Assembly (NCBI GenBank): GCA_046153505.1 | Contig: JBJXDT010000020.1 | Location: 1 to 36,609, forward strand | From: JBJXDT01 sp046153505 | Lineage (GTDB): Bacteria > Pseudomonadota > Gammaproteobacteria > Burkholderiales > Methylophilaceae | Direction: 5' to 3' | DNA length: 36,609 bases | In this document: positions 18,131-26,194 of the stretch, one piece after another | Numbering within the stretch: the stretch's first letter is position 1 | Layout of the letters: every line of letters starts with the position of its first letter | The notes under the pieces: model-generated | Database searches by the model: none | What the model saw: only the letters and a program-made list of their open reading frames with translations | What the model was told of the DNA's origin: nothing | Program-made: the position numbers and the translations under genes

Positions 18131-18762
18131 TTTTTCGTCTGCCCAAGCCCAAGTGCAAGCATTGGCGCGGTTTGTAGCCGTTCTATCAGTGTAGCAATAT
18201 TTTCATTAGCAACAAGCATTTTGGTATCTAGGCAATTTGCCACCCAACCATGCAAAGTTAAATTGCGCACTTTTATTGCTTCGGCTGTAAGCAAAGTATG
18301 GTTGATGCAACCCAGCTTTACACCCACCACAAGAATAATGGGAATGTCTAAAGCAAGCGCTAAATCAGCCAAAGTTTCTTTGTCATTCAGCGGCACCAAA
18401 AAACCGCCAGCACCCTCAACAATTACCACATCTGCCAATTTACATAATGCGCGATAAGCTTTGAAAATGACTTCAATTTGTATGTTAACGTCTGCTTTTC
18501 CTGCAGCAATATGTGGGGCAATAGCTTCATCAAAACAATAGGGATTTACCAATTCGATTGGCGCGGAGACATTGCTCGCGGCGATGAGTTTTTGTACATC
18601 GTCGTGCACCCAAGCACCATGCACAAACTCACGACCAGCCGCGACTGGCTTCATTCCCACCACTTTTAACCCTTGTGCAGCAAATTGGCGTATCAACTCG
18701 CAGGCCACGTAAGTTTTGCCTACGCCTGTGTCCGTACCTGTGATAAAAAAAGCTTGGTTCAT
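18115..18762 (-). CDS. bioD: Dethiobiotin synthetase
   Basis: BioD closes the ureido ring of dethiobiotin from DAPA, CO2 and ATP. I start it at ATG 18760-18762, which overlaps the bioC stop by four bases and puts the P-loop GTDTGVGKT at residues 9-17. A longer open frame to 18828 only reads through bioC. Further motifs are VGMKPVAAG and VVIVEGAGGFLVPLND, the conserved acidic/glycine segment of the family. At 215 residues it is of normal length. It is the last gene of bioBFHCD and its end overlaps nadD tail-to-tail by 16 bases. Confidence 0.95.
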   Translation of the reverse strand: MNQAFFITGTDTGVGKTYVACELIRQFAAQGLKVVGMKPVAAGREFVHGAWVHDDVQKLIAASNVSAPIELVNPYCFDEAIAPHIAAGKADVNIQIEVIFKAYRALCKLADVVIVEGAGGFLVPLNDKETLADLALALDIPIILVVGVKLGCINHTLLTAEAIKVRNLTLHGWVANCLDTKMLVANENIATLIERLQTAPMLALGLGQTKNQIVE

Positions 18763-19619
18763 TTGCGTTTTACAAATTCTATGGGCGCAAAGTCGTGCCC
18801 AGAACCCCCCGTAGTTATTGGCTTCCATGCATGCCCATATATCACTTCGAATGTTGCAGGAAGTTTTCCATTGACTCTAAATTGCTCGTATTGCGTACTT
18901 AAATGACTCAAAAAACCTTTCCCAGTCAAGCCGCGCCCACGGCCTGCGGTGGCGTTATGTGCGCCGATGGCTTTTAAATCTAGCATCACATTTTTAACAT
19001 TGTCATAAGTAAGCGTGTAGTGCTCCACATCCAGCACAGGCGCGCTAAAACCGGCACGCGTGAGGGCGTCACCTATGTCGTGCATATCAATAAAGCGGCT
19101 CACATGGGTGTTGCCATTACTTGTTGCAGCGCGAAGTTCTTTGAGCGTATCAGGGCCAAAGGTACTAAAGATATAGAGTCCGTTGGGCTGCAAAACGCGC
19201 ATGGCCTCTGCAAAACTTTTATCCAAATCATTGCACCACTGCAAAGCAAGATTAGACCAAACCAAATTCATGCGCGCTTCCGCTATGGGCAAATTTTCAA
19301 TATCCGCACAAACAAGCGCTTTTTTACCAAAGATTTTGTGCAAAATGGGTCTTTTCGCTTCAGTTTTTTGTAGCATACCAAATGCTAAATCGAGCGAAAT
19401 AACTTGAGATTTTTTAAAGCGTTTTTGTAGTGAAAAACTTCCATGGCCTGTGCCACAACCCGCATCCAGTATAGCTTGTGGGGCAATTTTAATTAAATCT
19501 AAACGACTTAACATTTCCTCACGCACTTGTTTTTGCAATACCGCCGCAGCGTCGTAAGTATTCGCTGCACGATTAAAGGAAGCGCGCACACGCGCTTTAT
19601 CGATTAAATAAGCATCCAT
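18759..19619 (-). CDS. bioC: Malonyl-[acyl-carrier protein] O-methyltransferase
   Basis: BioC methylates malonyl-ACP so that it can enter fatty-acid synthesis as a disguised primer for the pimeloyl chain of biotin. The 286 residues start with the family segment RVRASFNRAANTYDAAAVLQ, and the SAM-binding motif ILDAGCGTGHGS is at about 50-61. LVWSNLALQWCNDL and LYIFSTFGPDTLKELR follow. It is directly adjacent to bioH (no gap), which cleaves the methyl ester that BioC makes, and overlaps bioD by four bases. Confidence 0.95.
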   Translation of the reverse strand: MDAYLIDKARVRASFNRAANTYDAAAVLQKQVREEMLSRLDLIKIAPQAILDAGCGTGHGSFSLQKRFKKSQVISLDLAFGMLQKTEAKRPILHKIFGKKALVCADIENLPIAEARMNLVWSNLALQWCNDLDKSFAEAMRVLQPNGLYIFSTFGPDTLKELRAATSNGNTHVSRFIDMHDIGDALTRAGFSAPVLDVEHYTLTYDNVKNVMLDLKAIGAHNATAGRGRGLTGKGFLSHLSTQYEQFRVNGKLPATFEVIYGHAWKPITTGGSGHDFAPIEFVKRK

Positions 19620-20390
19620 TTATGCGTGTGGCTCTAAAAACTGATTGAGCGCTTCAATAAATTGGTCACTATGCGATAAAAATGGGGCATGTGCGGCACC
19701 CGACAAGACGCGCAAAAAGCCGACAGGCAGCTGTTGCATCATCCAATGTGCGGCTTGCACTGGCGCAAGTGTGTCGCGATCGCCATGAATCAAAAGCGTT
19801 GATCTGCGAATGTTAGCGACATCATTGCGCAAATCAGATTCCAACATAATGTGCAATGCGCGTTGCAATGTAGTTTGTGTTGGCGTTGGTTTCAACTCAA
19901 AACTTTTACGCAACTCGCGAATGGTGGCGCGCGCGTCACTTGCTTTCATGCACATTAATGTCAAAAAATGCAACATTGTGTTTTTATAGTCATGGTTCAC
20001 ATCATCAGCAAATTTTCGCCAATATTCAGCATCAATGGCCGTTTGCCAATCAGGTTTACGCACAAAACAAGGGGTTGAGCCAACAAGCACCAAGCGGCGC
20101 ACACGGTCAGGCTGATTGACTGCGATATTTTGTGCTACTAAGCCCCCAAAAGACCAGCCCAGCACATCACATACGCCAGGAATCACTTCTGCTACTTCAT
20201 CTGCCAAATTATAAAGGTGATAAGGCTCAATCGGACGGCTGCTTCCCATGCCGGGCAAATCGACCAGATACAACATATAATCTTTTGAAAGTCGCTTAAC
20301 AAGCGGCTGCCACACACCGCTGTGCATGCCCCAACCGTGCAACATTACAAGCGGTTTGCCTTGGCCGATAATTTCTACATGACAGGTCAT
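19620..20390 (-). CDS. bioH: Pimeloyl-[ACP] methyl ester carboxylesterase
   Basis: BioH removes the methyl group from pimeloyl-ACP methyl ester once the chain is complete. The 256-residue alpha/beta hydrolase shows the oxyanion-hole motif VMLHGWGMHSGVW and the nucleophile elbow GWSFGG with Ser80. An aspartate in LIHGDRDTLAP (Asp206 is most likely) and His234 (GAAHAPFLSH) complete a catalytic triad. E. coli BioH uses Ser82, Asp207 and His235. The lid helices lie between about residues 110 and 190. It overlaps bioF by four bases and abuts bioC. Confidence 0.94.
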   Translation of the reverse strand: MTCHVEIIGQGKPLVMLHGWGMHSGVWQPLVKRLSKDYMLYLVDLPGMGSSRPIEPYHLYNLADEVAEVIPGVCDVLGWSFGGLVAQNIAVNQPDRVRRLVLVGSTPCFVRKPDWQTAIDAEYWRKFADDVNHDYKNTMLHFLTLMCMKASDARATIRELRKSFELKPTPTQTTLQRALHIMLESDLRNDVANIRRSTLLIHGDRDTLAPVQAAHWMMQQLPVGFLRVLSGAAHAPFLSHSDQFIEALNQFLEPHA

Positions 20391-21577
20391 TCCAGTTCGT
20401 TCTCCGCTTGATTAATCGCTTTTGCTAATTGTAGAACATCTGCTTCAGAATGCGCGGCAGAAAGTGAAATTCTTAATCGCGCCGTATTCACAGGCACGGT
20501 GGGTGGCCGGATAGCGGGTACTAAAATATTTTGTTTTTGTAAGTGCTCACTTAGGGCAATCACCCCATGGTTGCTACCCACTAGCAAAGGTTGCACAGCG
20601 GTTTCAGATGGCATTAATTTCCATTTCTTAACATGCAAATTTTGTTTTAAGGTAGCAATTAAAAGACGTAAATGCGCGCGTAAATCATCACCCTTTTCAA
20701 TTAAATTAACGGATGTAGATAAGGTAGCAGAAAGCGCTGGCGGTGCAGGCGTGCTATACACATAACTTTTGGCAGTTTGAATCAAGTAATCAATCACAAC
20801 TTGCTCGCCTGCCACAAATGCGCCAGCCACGCCTGCGGCTTTTCCAAGGGTTGCCATCATCATGATACGTGGTGATCTTAAGTGCAAATGATTAAGTGAG
20901 CCTTGCCCATGTTCTCCGAGTACGCCAAAGCCGTGCGCATCGTCCACATACAAGTAGGCGTCATACTGGTCGCATAGGGCTAAATATTCTTGCAAAGGCG
21001 CAAGGTCGCCATCCATGCTAAACACTGCATCTGCAGAAATAATTTTGCGCTTTGCTGTACTTGTTCTCAGTAATTTTTCTAGCGCCGCAACATCGTTATG
21101 TGCAAAGCGCTGAAAATCTGCCATGGAGTAATAGCCGCCGTCATTCAAACATGCGTGATTTAATTTATCGGCAAAAATCGCATCGCCACGCCCTGCCAAC
21201 GCGCCCAGTACGCCGATATTGGCCATGTACCCAGTTGAAAATAATAGTGCGGCTGGCATTTGTACAAAACTCGCCAGTTTTTTTTCTAAGTCATCGTGAT
21301 AACGATGATGTCCAGTAATAAGATTTGATGCGCCACTTCCCACGCCAGACTCACCTGCAGCCGCTTGCATAGCCGCAATAAGCGAAGGGTGATTGGCTAG
21401 TCCTAAATAATCGTTACTGCAAAACGATAAGTATTTTTTGTTGTTCGCAACGATATTTTCCGCTTGTGGCGAATCGAGTAGACGACGTTGTCGCATCAAA
21501 CCTTCAGCTTTGCGCTTATCTAATTGTTTTTGCAAGTCTGTAAGCAGGCTTAACTCATGTGGCAAAGCTTGCAGCAT
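20387..21577 (-). CDS. bioF: 8-amino-7-oxononanoate synthase
   Basis: BioF condenses pimeloyl-ACP (or CoA) with alanine, using pyridoxal phosphate, to give KAPA. The 396 residues include FCSNDYLGLANHP, GSGASNLITGHHRYHDDLE, the PLP-binding segment VDDAHGFGVLGEHG and the Schiff-base lysine Lys246 in ATLGKAAGV. It belongs to the alpha-oxoamine synthase family. The gene follows bioB after one base and overlaps bioH by four. bioA, which uses the BioF product, is not in this cluster. Confidence 0.96.
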   Translation of the reverse strand: MLQALPHELSLLTDLQKQLDKRKAEGLMRQRRLLDSPQAENIVANNKKYLSFCSNDYLGLANHPSLIAAMQAAAGESGVGSGASNLITGHHRYHDDLEKKLASFVQMPAALLFSTGYMANIGVLGALAGRGDAIFADKLNHACLNDGGYYSMADFQRFAHNDVAALEKLLRTSTAKRKIISADAVFSMDGDLAPLQEYLALCDQYDAYLYVDDAHGFGVLGEHGQGSLNHLHLRSPRIMMMATLGKAAGVAGAFVAGEQVVIDYLIQTAKSYVYSTPAPPALSATLSTSVNLIEKGDDLRAHLRLLIATLKQNLHVKKWKLMPSETAVQPLLVGSNHGVIALSEHLQKQNILVPAIRPPTVPVNTARLRISLSAAHSEADVLQLAKAINQAENELE

Positions 21578-21578
21578 A

Positions 21579-22589
21579 TTAAATGGCGTGGATGCCGAGT
21601 TTAGCGAACAATACTTTGTCTGTTTCTGCCTCTGGGTTACCAGTCGTCAGCAATTTTTCACCGTAGAAAATTGAATTCGCCCCCGCTAAAAAGCATAAGG
21701 CTTGTATGCCCTCATGCATGCTTTGGCGGCCAGCAGAAAGGCGCACAAAGCTTTGCGGCATAGTGATGCGCGCAGCGGCTATGGTGCGCACAAACTCAAA
21801 TTGGTCTAATTCTTCTGTGCCGTGCAAAGGTGTACCTTCTACTTGTGTTAATAAATTAATCGGCACGCTCTCTGGCGGTGTTTTCATATTTGCGAGTTGT
21901 GCTAATAAACCAGCGCGCTGCGTGCGGCTCTCACCCATGCCCACAATGCCACCTGCGCACACGTGTATATCTGCCTCGCGCACACGTTCCAGCGTATCCA
22001 GCCTATCTTGATAAGTGCGCGTGGTAATCACATCGCCATAAAACTCAGGCGCGGTATCAAGGTTGTGATTGTAATAATCCAGCCCAGCCTCTTTTAGCTG
22101 CTCTGCCATACCAGGTTTGAGCATGCCCAACGTGCAACAGGTCTCCAAACCCAGCGCCTTTACCTCGCGCACCATTTCTAGCACGGGGTCTAAATCGCGT
22201 TGTTTCGGGCTGCGCCATGCCGCACCCATACAAAAACGACTCGCTCCGCTATCTTTAGCGGCTTTGGCGGCTTTTACTACCTCATCCAGCGCCATAAGCG
22301 GCTCGTCTTCAACCTCTGTATGGTAGCGCGCTGCTTGCGGGCAATAACCGCAATCTTCGCTACAACCACCTGTTTTAATAGATAAAAGCGTGCTTACTTG
22401 CACAGCATTCGGATCAAAGTTTTTGCGGTGTACATTTTGCGCATGGTGCAACAAATCGGCAAACGGTAACTCAAATAATGCCTCGATTTCTGCAACTTTC
22501 CAGCGTTGCACAGTTTCGGTTTTACAACTTTTTAACGCATCCGTGTTTATAATGGCTTGTGGGGTGGTTTCTTGTGCATTTTCCAGCAT
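21579..22589 (-). CDS. bioB: Biotin synthase
   Basis: BioB is the radical-SAM enzyme that inserts sulfur into dethiobiotin. The 4Fe-4S ligand set CxxxCxxC is at Cys76, Cys80 and Cys83 (GGCSEDCGYCPQ), and YNHNLDTAPEFY and GIVGMGE are conserved further on. I start at ATG 22587-22589, preceded by an AAAGG ribosome-binding site. An open frame reaching 22652 starts at a non-ATG codon upstream of the likely transcription start and adds 21 unconserved residues. The enzyme is 336 residues long. It is the first gene of the bioBFHCD operon, read leftward. Confidence 0.96.
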   Translation of the reverse strand: MLENAQETTPQAIINTDALKSCKTETVQRWKVAEIEALFELPFADLLHHAQNVHRKNFDPNAVQVSTLLSIKTGGCSEDCGYCPQAARYHTEVEDEPLMALDEVVKAAKAAKDSGASRFCMGAAWRSPKQRDLDPVLEMVREVKALGLETCCTLGMLKPGMAEQLKEAGLDYYNHNLDTAPEFYGDVITTRTYQDRLDTLERVREADIHVCAGGIVGMGESRTQRAGLLAQLANMKTPPESVPINLLTQVEGTPLHGTEELDQFEFVRTIAAARITMPQSFVRLSAGRQSMHEGIQALCFLAGANSIFYGEKLLTTGNPEAETDKVLFAKLGIHAI

Positions 22590-22617
22590 AGCATGCCTTT
22601 GTAGAGTGATTTTTATT

Positions 22618-22646
22618 ATGTTAATCAATAAATTAAACGATGTAAA
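22618..22646 (-). promoter_or_regulatory. Candidate promoter of the bioBFHCD operon
   Basis: On the minus strand TTTACA (22641-22646) and TAACAT (22618-22623) are separated by exactly 17 bases, a fair sigma-70 match. Transcription would start near 22611, giving a leader of about 22 bases before bioB. Confidence 0.45.
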
Positions 22647-22662
22647 GCACAAATGAATTTAA

Positions 22663-22672
22663 TTGTTAACAA
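22663..22672. repeat. TTGTTAACAA palindrome upstream of bioB promoter
   Basis: TTGTTAACAA is a perfect 10-base palindrome centred about 57 bases upstream of the predicted bioB transcription start. Its half-sites resemble biotin-operator halves (GTTAAC), but the spaced pair of halves typical of BirA operators is not clearly present. It could be an operator for another regulator, or chance in AT-rich DNA. Confidence 0.3.
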
Positions 22673-22712
22673 ATGGTTATAATTTAATCAATGGTTAAAA
22701 ATTAGCTATTTA

Positions 22713-22880
22713 TTGCACTCCATTATTAAGCAAAACTGCTTGCTTTGCGCTGCTGCAGATGCCAACGTATATTGGCTTTGTTCTGCCTGTGCGCTCGAAT
22801 CGCCATATTCCCCAGCTTCAATACTGTCTCTAATTATCTGCTTTTCAGCTGTGAAAAATATGTCAATTCTCTCTGAATAG
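22713..22880 (+). pseudogene. comF: Truncated 5' remnant of comF
   Basis: From TTG 22713 the frame reads HSIIKQNCLLCAAADAN, then VYWLCSACALESPYSPAS, then runs into unrelated sequence and stops at 22878-22880. The CLLC...CSAC pair is the N-terminal zinc-ribbon half of ComF/GntX-family proteins (phosphoribosyltransferase fold, needed for DNA uptake in some bacteria). About 35 codons look like ComF. The remaining roughly 200, including the PRTase domain, are absent. Homology appears to end near 22815-22825. A comF gene just upstream of trmL would be an ordinary position in betaproteobacteria, which supports the reading. The identification rests on a short motif, so confidence is moderate. Confidence 0.55.
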
Positions 22881-23276
22881 CCGAAGGATGTTGAGCAAAC
22901 ACCTCTGCCATAGTTACCTATATACTTTCATCAGCAGAGTTTTCCTGTGAAACTACAAGCTTCAAAAATTTAAGATAAAAATTATGATTGTTTGCCTGCT
23001 GTAGAAGTGCTTGCACTCTATTTAAACTGGGATAGGCAACTTCTTCGTCATACTGTTCAACTTCTTTACGCAACTCAAAGTAACTATCTTTACCCGACCT
23101 AACTTACTCTTTAAACCTAACGTTTAATTCTATGCATGATTAATAATATGTATAACCTGGCCTACATTGCTTACACAACTGTCAGCCATTGCTGCACAAG
23201 CGCTTAATGACATTGTAGATATTAGAAATATTTTTAAGTGTACAGTTGAAGCTCTAAAATAGGTTCGAATTTTCAT
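22834..23276 (-). pseudogene. Remains of an unidentified small exported protein gene
   Basis: Reading leftward, ATG 23274-23276 opens a 48-residue frame with a basic start (MKIRTYFR), a hydrophobic core and SLSACAAMADSC, a signal or lipoprotein-like segment; it stops at 23130-23132. In another frame, 23103-22918 encodes 61 residues of protein-like sequence with YFELRKEVEQYDEEV and NNHNFYLKFLKLVVSQE. This ends in TAG at 22918-22920, then continues in frame as VTMAEVFAQHPSAIQREL to a TAA at 22834-22836. A frameshift and at least one internal stop suggest one decayed gene of about 140 codons. I do not recognise the family. The stretch is more AT-rich than its neighbours. The two pieces might instead belong to separate small genes. 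Confidence 0.4.
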
Positions 23277-23319
23277 ACTTAATCATACCATCCAACACAA
23301 GCTACGCTAGAATGTCACC

Positions 23320-23784
23320 ATGTTCCACATCGCGCTTTTTGAGCCAGAAATTCCTCCCAATACAGGCAACATCATTCGCCTATGTGCCAATACTGGTGCG
23401 GCTTTACACTTAATTGAGCCGCTCGGGTTTAAGTTAGAAGATAAACAACTGAAACGCGCGGGTTTGGATTATCACGAATACGCGAATTTAACTTTGCACA
23501 AAAATTGGGCGGAATTTAAAGTGGCGATGGCAAATAAGCGCATGTTTGCGATGACCACCAAAGGCAGCCAAAACTATTCCAAAGTGGCTTTTCAAAAAGA
23601 TGATGTATTTGTGTTTGGCCCCGAAACACGCGGGTTACCTGAAGAAATTCGCAATGAATTTTTGCCTGAATTTAGGCTAAGGTTACCTATGTTGCCAGAA
23701 AGCCGTAGCTTGAATTTATCTAACAGCGCTGCAGTTTTATTATATGAAGCGTGGCGGCAGATTGGCTTTGAAAATGGTATTTAA
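23320..23784 (+). CDS. trmL: tRNA (cytidine/uridine-34 2'-O)-methyltransferase
   Basis: TrmL is a small SPOUT-class methyltransferase that methylates the wobble ribose of two tRNA-Leu isoacceptors. The 154 residues contain the N-terminal motif EPEIPPNTGNIIRLCANTG, then LIEPLGFKLEDKQLKRAGLDYHEY. The knot region carries FVFGPETRGLPEEI and the C-terminal LPMLPESRSLNLSNSAAVLLYEAWRQ is cut by the family's usual end. This is the complete single-domain form. A TAGAAT box at 23308-23313 may serve as a -10, which would make the message almost leaderless. The gene is convergent with gpsA. Confidence 0.95.
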   Translation: MFHIALFEPEIPPNTGNIIRLCANTGAALHLIEPLGFKLEDKQLKRAGLDYHEYANLTLHKNWAEFKVAMANKRMFAMTTKGSQNYSKVAFQKDDVFVFGPETRGLPEEIRNEFLPEFRLRLPMLPESRSLNLSNSAAVLLYEAWRQIGFENGI

Positions 23785-23877
23785 AACTTGCTAAAGTTAC
23801 TCGAGAAAAAACAACTGTCATGCGAGCCAATATCCATGCGCCTCTGAGAGCAGGTGTTTGGACATGCAATAAAAAAG

Positions 23878-24870
23878 TTAAGCAATTTCCGGTTTTTGCT
23901 CGCGACCGAGCAAATCCATCACCGCTTCTTTTGCCGATTTTCCATGCGTTAAAGCCTGATTAACTTCGTATGTAATCGGCATCTCAATATTCATTTTATC
24001 GGCACGGCGCATCACTTCACGTGCCGTATTGACGCCTTCTGCTACATGGCCTAAGCCTTTTAAAATATCTTCAAGTGCCTTGCCTGAAGCCAGTTGAAGG
24101 CCAACCTCACGGTTTCTAGAGTATTGTCCCGTGCAGGTTAAAATTAAATCGCCTGCTCCAGCCAAGCCCATAAATGTCTCGGTTTTAGCCCCAAGCGCCA
24201 TGCCGAATCGCGTGATTTCGGCCAGGCCGCGCGTAATCAGCGCGGCGCGTGCATTGTTGCCAAAACCCATGCCGTCAGAAATGCCAGCCGCAATCGCCAT
24301 CACATTTTTAAGCGCCCCTCCAACAGAAACGCCAATCACATCGGTACTGTTGTAAACCCTTAAATTACCGCCATGAATTAAATTAGCTGCATCCAGTGCG
24401 AATTTCGCATCGTTAGCTGCCAGCGTCACTGCAGTTGGCAGGCCACGCACCAGCTCTGCAGCAAAGCTAGGGCCTGACAATGAACCAAACTTATGATTTG
24501 CGCCAAGCTCTTCTAATGCAATCTCATGTGGCAGTAACGCAGTCTGCGGTTCTAGGCCTTTGTGCGCCCAAACAACAGGCTCTGCAAAGTGAAGCGCTTT
24601 TAAATCTTTGAGAATATTGCGAAAACCAGCGGTGGGCACGACAGACAAGATTAAATCGGCTCCTTGAATCGCGGCGGCCAAGTCATCTTCTACCTGTAAA
24701 TTATCACTAAACGAAAAATCGCCTAAATACATGGGGTTTGCACGGGCCTTGCGCATGCCAGAAACGTGGCCGCTATTGCGCGCCCATAACGTAACTTGGT
24801 GCTGATGACTAATATGCATTGCAAGCGCAGTACCCCAAGCCCCTGCACCCAATACCGCAATTTTACTCAA
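23878..24870 (-). CDS. gpsA: NAD(P)-dependent glycerol-3-phosphate dehydrogenase
   Basis: GpsA reduces dihydroxyacetone phosphate to sn-glycerol-3-phosphate, the backbone of phospholipids. The 330-residue enzyme has the dinucleotide-binding motif VLGAGAWGTALA at residues 5-16, then LSVVPTAGFRNIL, SGPSFAAEL, GALKNVMAIAAGISDGMGFGNNARAALITRG split around the catalytic lysine of LKNV, and GLAGAGDLILTCT. The initiator is TTG at 24868-24870, directly after the stop of the SH3 gene, with no other start close enough to keep the Rossmann motif. In E. coli it also follows secB. Confidence 0.95.
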   Translation of the reverse strand: MSKIAVLGAGAWGTALAMHISHQHQVTLWARNSGHVSGMRKARANPMYLGDFSFSDNLQVEDDLAAAIQGADLILSVVPTAGFRNILKDLKALHFAEPVVWAHKGLEPQTALLPHEIALEELGANHKFGSLSGPSFAAELVRGLPTAVTLAANDAKFALDAANLIHGGNLRVYNSTDVIGVSVGGALKNVMAIAAGISDGMGFGNNARAALITRGLAEITRFGMALGAKTETFMGLAGAGDLILTCTGQYSRNREVGLQLASGKALEDILKGLGHVAEGVNTAREVMRRADKMNIEMPITYEVNQALTHGKSAKEAVMDLLGREQKPEIA

Positions 24871-25344
24871 TTAAAAGCCCCAAACATCACTCGCTTGCAC
24901 AAACCCAGTTAAGCCATCACGGTGCTTTACCTTTACCCAGCCGTTTTTATTTGTAGAGGAGAGAAGCTCCAGCACCACATCTTTTTCAACCGTTGCCACT
25001 AAACTAGAAGCAGCTTCTTCGGTAGCCTTTAAGTCTGTTTTTGTCGTTACAACCACGGTGCGCTTGGTAGCAAGATTCTTACTTTCAATCCAACTTAAGC
25101 CGCCAAGTTGGTCACGCACTTTAAGCCATTGGCCTAAATTTACAATAATCTCAACGGGGTAACCTTGATTAAGTATAAACACTTTACTCGCCTCAGCAGA
25201 TGGCGCATCAAATAAGACCGCTTTTGCTACCACGACTGAGCGAAATTCAGCATGCGCAGATAAAGAAAAACCCAAGCATAACAAAACCATACTTAGATTT
25301 TTTAGGCTTGGGTTTAGCGACGCTTTCAAACGCAAAAAGCGCAT
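24871..25344 (-). CDS. Exported protein with two bacterial SH3-like domains
   Basis: This 157-residue protein has an N-terminal signal peptide (hydrophobic MVLLCLGFSLSAHA, cleavage likely after residue 32). Two SH3-like repeats follow. The first (about 35-90) has VVAKAVLFDAPSAEASKV and GQWLKVRDQLGGLSWIESKNL; the second (about 95-157) has a WVKVKHRDGLTGFVQASDVWGF ending. Such domains (SH3_3/SH3_4) usually bind peptidoglycan or proteins in the periplasm. The exact role is unknown. It sits two bases after secB and is directly followed by gpsA, so it is part of the same operon. The Enterobacterial version of this operon lacks it. Confidence 0.8.
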   Translation of the reverse strand: MRFLRLKASLNPSLKNLSMVLLCLGFSLSAHAEFRSVVVAKAVLFDAPSAEASKVFILNQGYPVEIIVNLGQWLKVRDQLGGLSWIESKNLATKRTVVVTTKTDLKATEEAASSLVATVEKDVVLELLSSTNKNGWVKVKHRDGLTGFVQASDVWGF

Positions 25345-25346
25345 GT

Positions 25347-25823
25347 TTAGTTAGGCTTGCCTGCGGTAGCCGCTTCTTTTTGCTGCATATAAAGCGCTTC
25401 AAAATTAATCGGGTTAAGCAACACTGGCGCAAAACCAGCGCGAGTGACCATATCAGATACAGCCTCGCGCGCGTATGGGAATAAAATGTTTGGACAAGTA
25501 ACAGCTGCAATCACTTCTAAATTTTCTTCAGGAATATTGCGAATTGCAAAAATACCTGCTTGTACTACTTCCACCAAAAATGCGGTGTTTTCGCCCATTT
25601 TAGCAGTTACAGTGACCTTAATCGCAACTTCATAAATGCCCTCATCAAGCTTTTGAGCCGTTTGACCAAGCTCTACATTGACTTGTGGTGGCGTGCGGTC
25701 AGTAAAAATTTGAGGCGCATTTGGCACTTCAATTGAAGCATCTTTTACATATAGTTTTTCAATCGCAAACCCTGGTTGAGTATTTTGTTCGGTTTCTGCC
25801 GGCGCGGCTTTATCTTTTGCCAT
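25347..25823 (-). CDS. secB: Protein-export chaperone SecB
   Basis: SecB keeps preproteins unfolded and delivers them to SecA. The 158-residue sequence shows FAIEKLYVKDASIEVPNAPQ at the first beta-strands, VNVELGQTAQKL, YEVAIKVTVTAKMGENTAFLVEV split across the core sheet, QAGIFAIRNIP, CPNILFPYAREAVSD and the GFAPVLLNPINFEALY end. These are diagnostic. An acidic, flexible N-terminus is normal. It is preceded by a 96-base gap after grxC that may contain its own promoter, with a GGGAAAAT ribosome-binding region before ATG 25823. Confidence 0.96.
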   Translation of the reverse strand: MAKDKAAPAETEQNTQPGFAIEKLYVKDASIEVPNAPQIFTDRTPPQVNVELGQTAQKLDEGIYEVAIKVTVTAKMGENTAFLVEVVQAGIFAIRNIPEENLEVIAAVTCPNILFPYAREAVSDMVTRAGFAPVLLNPINFEALYMQQKEAATAGKPN

Positions 25824-25919
25824 TTAATTTTCCCTATTATTTGTGTGATTATTTAAAACAATTGCGCATTTTAGCTGTTAATTAAGACTAAATCATTAAA
25901 AATAATCCTGCCAAACGAT

Positions 25920-26192
25920 TTAGTCACTCAAACTTTCGCTTGCCAGCAATGGATCAAGCCCGCCTTGCAAATCAAGCGCACGCAACTCATCAAACCCGCC
26001 AATATGCTGATTATTGATATAAATTTGCGGCACGGTTCGGCGCCCTGTTTTTTCTATCATTTCCAAGCGTTGCTCAGGCCGCAAATCGACGCGGATTTTG
26101 TCGATTTGCTTAACGCCTTTTGCGGTAAGCAACCGTTCTGCATTGATGCAATAAGGACAAACCGCTGTGCTGTACATGACAATTTTAGCCAT
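25920..26192 (-). CDS. grxC: Glutaredoxin 3 (GrxC type)
   Basis: This dithiol glutaredoxin reduces disulfides with glutathione. The active site CPYC is at Cys12 and Cys15 (YSTAVCPYC). The cis-proline region GRRTVPQIYINNQHIGGFDELRAL contains the conserved TVP and GG motifs, though its first positions should be read as two segments around the proline. I start at ATG 26190-26192. A GTG one codon upstream overlaps the last base of the rhodanese stop and is also possible. The 90-residue length is standard. Rhodanese-grxC-secB order equals E. coli yibN-grxC-secB. Confidence 0.93.
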   Translation of the reverse strand: MAKIVMYSTAVCPYCINAERLLTAKGVKQIDKIRVDLRPEQRLEMIEKTGRRTVPQIYINNQHIGGFDELRALDLQGGLDPLLASESLSD

Positions 26193-26194
26193 CA

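Noticed and set aside
23785..23877. A possible small gene or terminator between trmL and gpsA
   Set aside because: Translation gives several stops in a short stretch and no stem-loop with a T-run was seen.
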